NCBI GenBank assembly: GCA_019634675.1
Contig: JAHCAX010000020.1
Coordinates: forward strand, 1 to 5,132
Length of the DNA stretch: 5,132 nt
Direction: 5' to 3'
From: Acherontichlamydia pituitae
GTDB lineage: Bacteria; Chlamydiota; Chlamydiia; Chlamydiales; Rhabdochlamydiaceae
Under the pieces are notes generated by a model. The model worked only from the letters and a program-made list of their open reading frames with translations. It had not been told where the DNA came from and made no database searches. The position numbers and the translations under genes were made by a program. Numbering within the stretch: position 1 is the stretch's first letter; each line of letters begins with the position of its first letter. This document shows, piece after piece, positions 4,191-5,132 of this stretch.

Positions 4191-5081
4191 TTATTCAGCT
4201 TTTGAAGGTTTTGCAATAATTTCGGCGATCGAGCGTAAATTGTCCAGATAATCTTGAGCATACGGATCCACTGTGGCGGTCGGGACGCCGAGCTCTTGGG
4301 CGATCAGTTCTGCTCCCTTGTTGCTGTATTGGGGCTCCAAAATGACCCTTGCGACCTTATAGCGTCTAGCTTCTTCAAGCAAGTGGGTCACTTGTTGGGG
4401 AAGGGGCTCTTTTCCCTCCATTTCCACCGAGAGTTGGACAAGGCCGTAGTCTTGGCAGAAGTAGGCAAACGCAGGATGGGAGACAAGAATCGCCTCTCCT
4501 TTCCTTGGAGCAAGGAGGGTGGTGATCTGCGCATCGAGCTGGTCGAGCTCAGCAAGAAAATGGCTTAAGTTTTTCTCGTAGAGGTCTTTATTGTCAGGGA
4601 ATACATCGATCAGCGCGTTTGCGATCGTCGCGGCTTGCACTTTGGCAAGTTTAGGGCTGAGCCAAATATGGATATCTTTTCCTTCGTCGTTGCCATGGCA
4701 ATGGTGGTGTTCGTCGGAATGGCCGTCAACTTCGCAAGAGGATAGGAGGTGGATCCCTTCCGTTACATCGACGATGCGTACTTCTGGGTTTTGCTCCTGG
4801 ATGACCTTAAGCACCTTTTGATCGAACGACTCTCCAAGGCGGATCCAGATAGATGCATTCCTGACCTTTTCGACCTCTTTGGGCTTTGGCTCATAGATGT
4901 GGGGGTTTGCGCCTTCCGGGATCAAAGTGGTCACAGGCTGGCTGTCCCCGGCGATCCGATGCACAAAAAATGCATAAGGGGCAATGCTGACGAGTACAGT
5001 TTTTTCTTTTTGCGGAGGGATTTCAGGTTGGCAGCCGCCTAAGCATAGGGCAGACAAAAATAGGAAAATCGCTTTTTTCAT
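4191..5081 (-). CDS. znuA: Zinc-type metal-binding lipoprotein of an ABC transporter (cluster A-I)
   Basis: This captures metal outside the inner membrane and hands it to the permease. The 296 aa product begins with a lipoprotein signal: MKK, a hydrophobic core, then a lipobox LGGC with Cys17 as the lipidation site. Cluster A-I features follow: NPHIYEP with H61, DIHIWLSPK with H138, VSHPAFAYF with H202, and VDPYAQDY with D272 near the end. A histidine at the third ligand position (Mn-type PsaA proteins have Glu there) and a His-rich loop at about 116-129 (HSDEHHHCHG, with Cys116 and Cys128) favour zinc. Mn2+ as with TroA is not excluded. AAGGA (5090-5086) lies 4 nt before the ATG. It is the first gene of znuACB; a palindrome lies just upstream. 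Confidence 0.94.
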   Translation of the reverse strand: MKKAIFLFLSALCLGGCQPEIPPQKEKTVLVSIAPYAFFVHRIAGDSQPVTTLIPEGANPHIYEPKPKEVEKVRNASIWIRLGESFDQKVLKVIQEQNPEVRIVDVTEGIHLLSSCEVDGHSDEHHHCHGNDEGKDIHIWLSPKLAKVQAATIANALIDVFPDNKDLYEKNLSHFLAELDQLDAQITTLLAPRKGEAILVSHPAFAYFCQDYGLVQLSVEMEGKEPLPQQVTHLLEEARRYKVARVILEPQYSNKGAELIAQELGVPTATVDPYAQDYLDNLRSIAEIIAKPSKAE

Positions 5082-5091
5082 AAAGTCCTTG

Positions 5092-5105
5092 ATTTATACA
5101 TAAAT
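5092..5105. promoter_or_regulatory. Candidate operator: perfect AT-rich palindrome upstream of znuA
   Basis: ATTTAT-AC-ATAAAT is a perfect 6-2-6 inverted repeat that begins one base beyond the znuA Shine-Dalgarno (5090-5086). It includes a TATAAA-like element on the minus strand. Used as a -10, that element would start transcription inside the ribosome binding site, so it is unlikely to be the promoter. It could be the binding site of a Zur/Fur- or DtxR-type repressor, but it matches no operator consensus that I can assert. The window ends too soon to place the -35/-10. Confidence 0.35.
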
Positions 5106-5132
5106 GAACTCAAAATTTGGTTTTTGACTGCG

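Noticed and set aside
5082..5132. TATAAA on the minus strand as the znuA -10 box
   Set aside because: A start 6-8 bases downstream would remove the Shine-Dalgarno from the message, and no acceptable -35 lies 16-18 bases upstream; the promoter probably lies at or beyond the window edge.

Overview
The window looks like part of a chlamydial chromosome, most likely an environmental (Parachlamydia/Waddlia-type) member of the Chlamydiae. The evidence is protein character: L27 begins MAHKKGQG and ends near SVLP, L21 carries KYKRRK and GHRQ, and Obg is a short form without a C-terminal extension. From memory, the gene set (zinc-type ABC transporter, obg, rpmA, rplU) also matches the CT415-CT420 neighbourhood of Chlamydia trachomatis. 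No species can be named from the sequence alone.

Layout from right to left: znuA-znuC-znuB (5081 to 2617, minus strand) is a tightly packed high-affinity Zn2+ (or Mn2+) uptake operon, with genes abutting or overlapping. It converges on a plus-strand unit (about 2146-2627) that has a good sigma70-type promoter, a leader hairpin, two very small basic proteins (55 and 43 aa) and an intrinsic terminator whose stem overlaps the znuB stop codon. The 43 aa gene falls below usual ORF length cut-offs. Next, a stretch of about 330 bases without a convincing gene separates two divergent promoters. It contains one stop-free minus-strand frame of 109 codons with no good start. Last, rplU-rpmA-obg (1708 to 31, minus strand) has a near-consensus promoter upstream of rplU and a strong intrinsic terminator between rpmA and obg.

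The large genes are conserved: metal import at the cell envelope, and ribosomal proteins L21 and L27 linked with the ribosome-assembly GTPase Obg. The least explained material is the region between znuB and rplU. It holds the two-gene basic-microprotein unit, the orphan open frame and several inverted repeats. Also notable are the rpmA/obg terminator, whose T-tract ends directly at the obg Shine-Dalgarno, and a perfect AT-rich palindrome just upstream of znuA that could be a metal-regulator operator. Three starts (obg, rplU, znuB) are placed downstream of the longest possible reading frame because of Shine-Dalgarno position and family N-termini.
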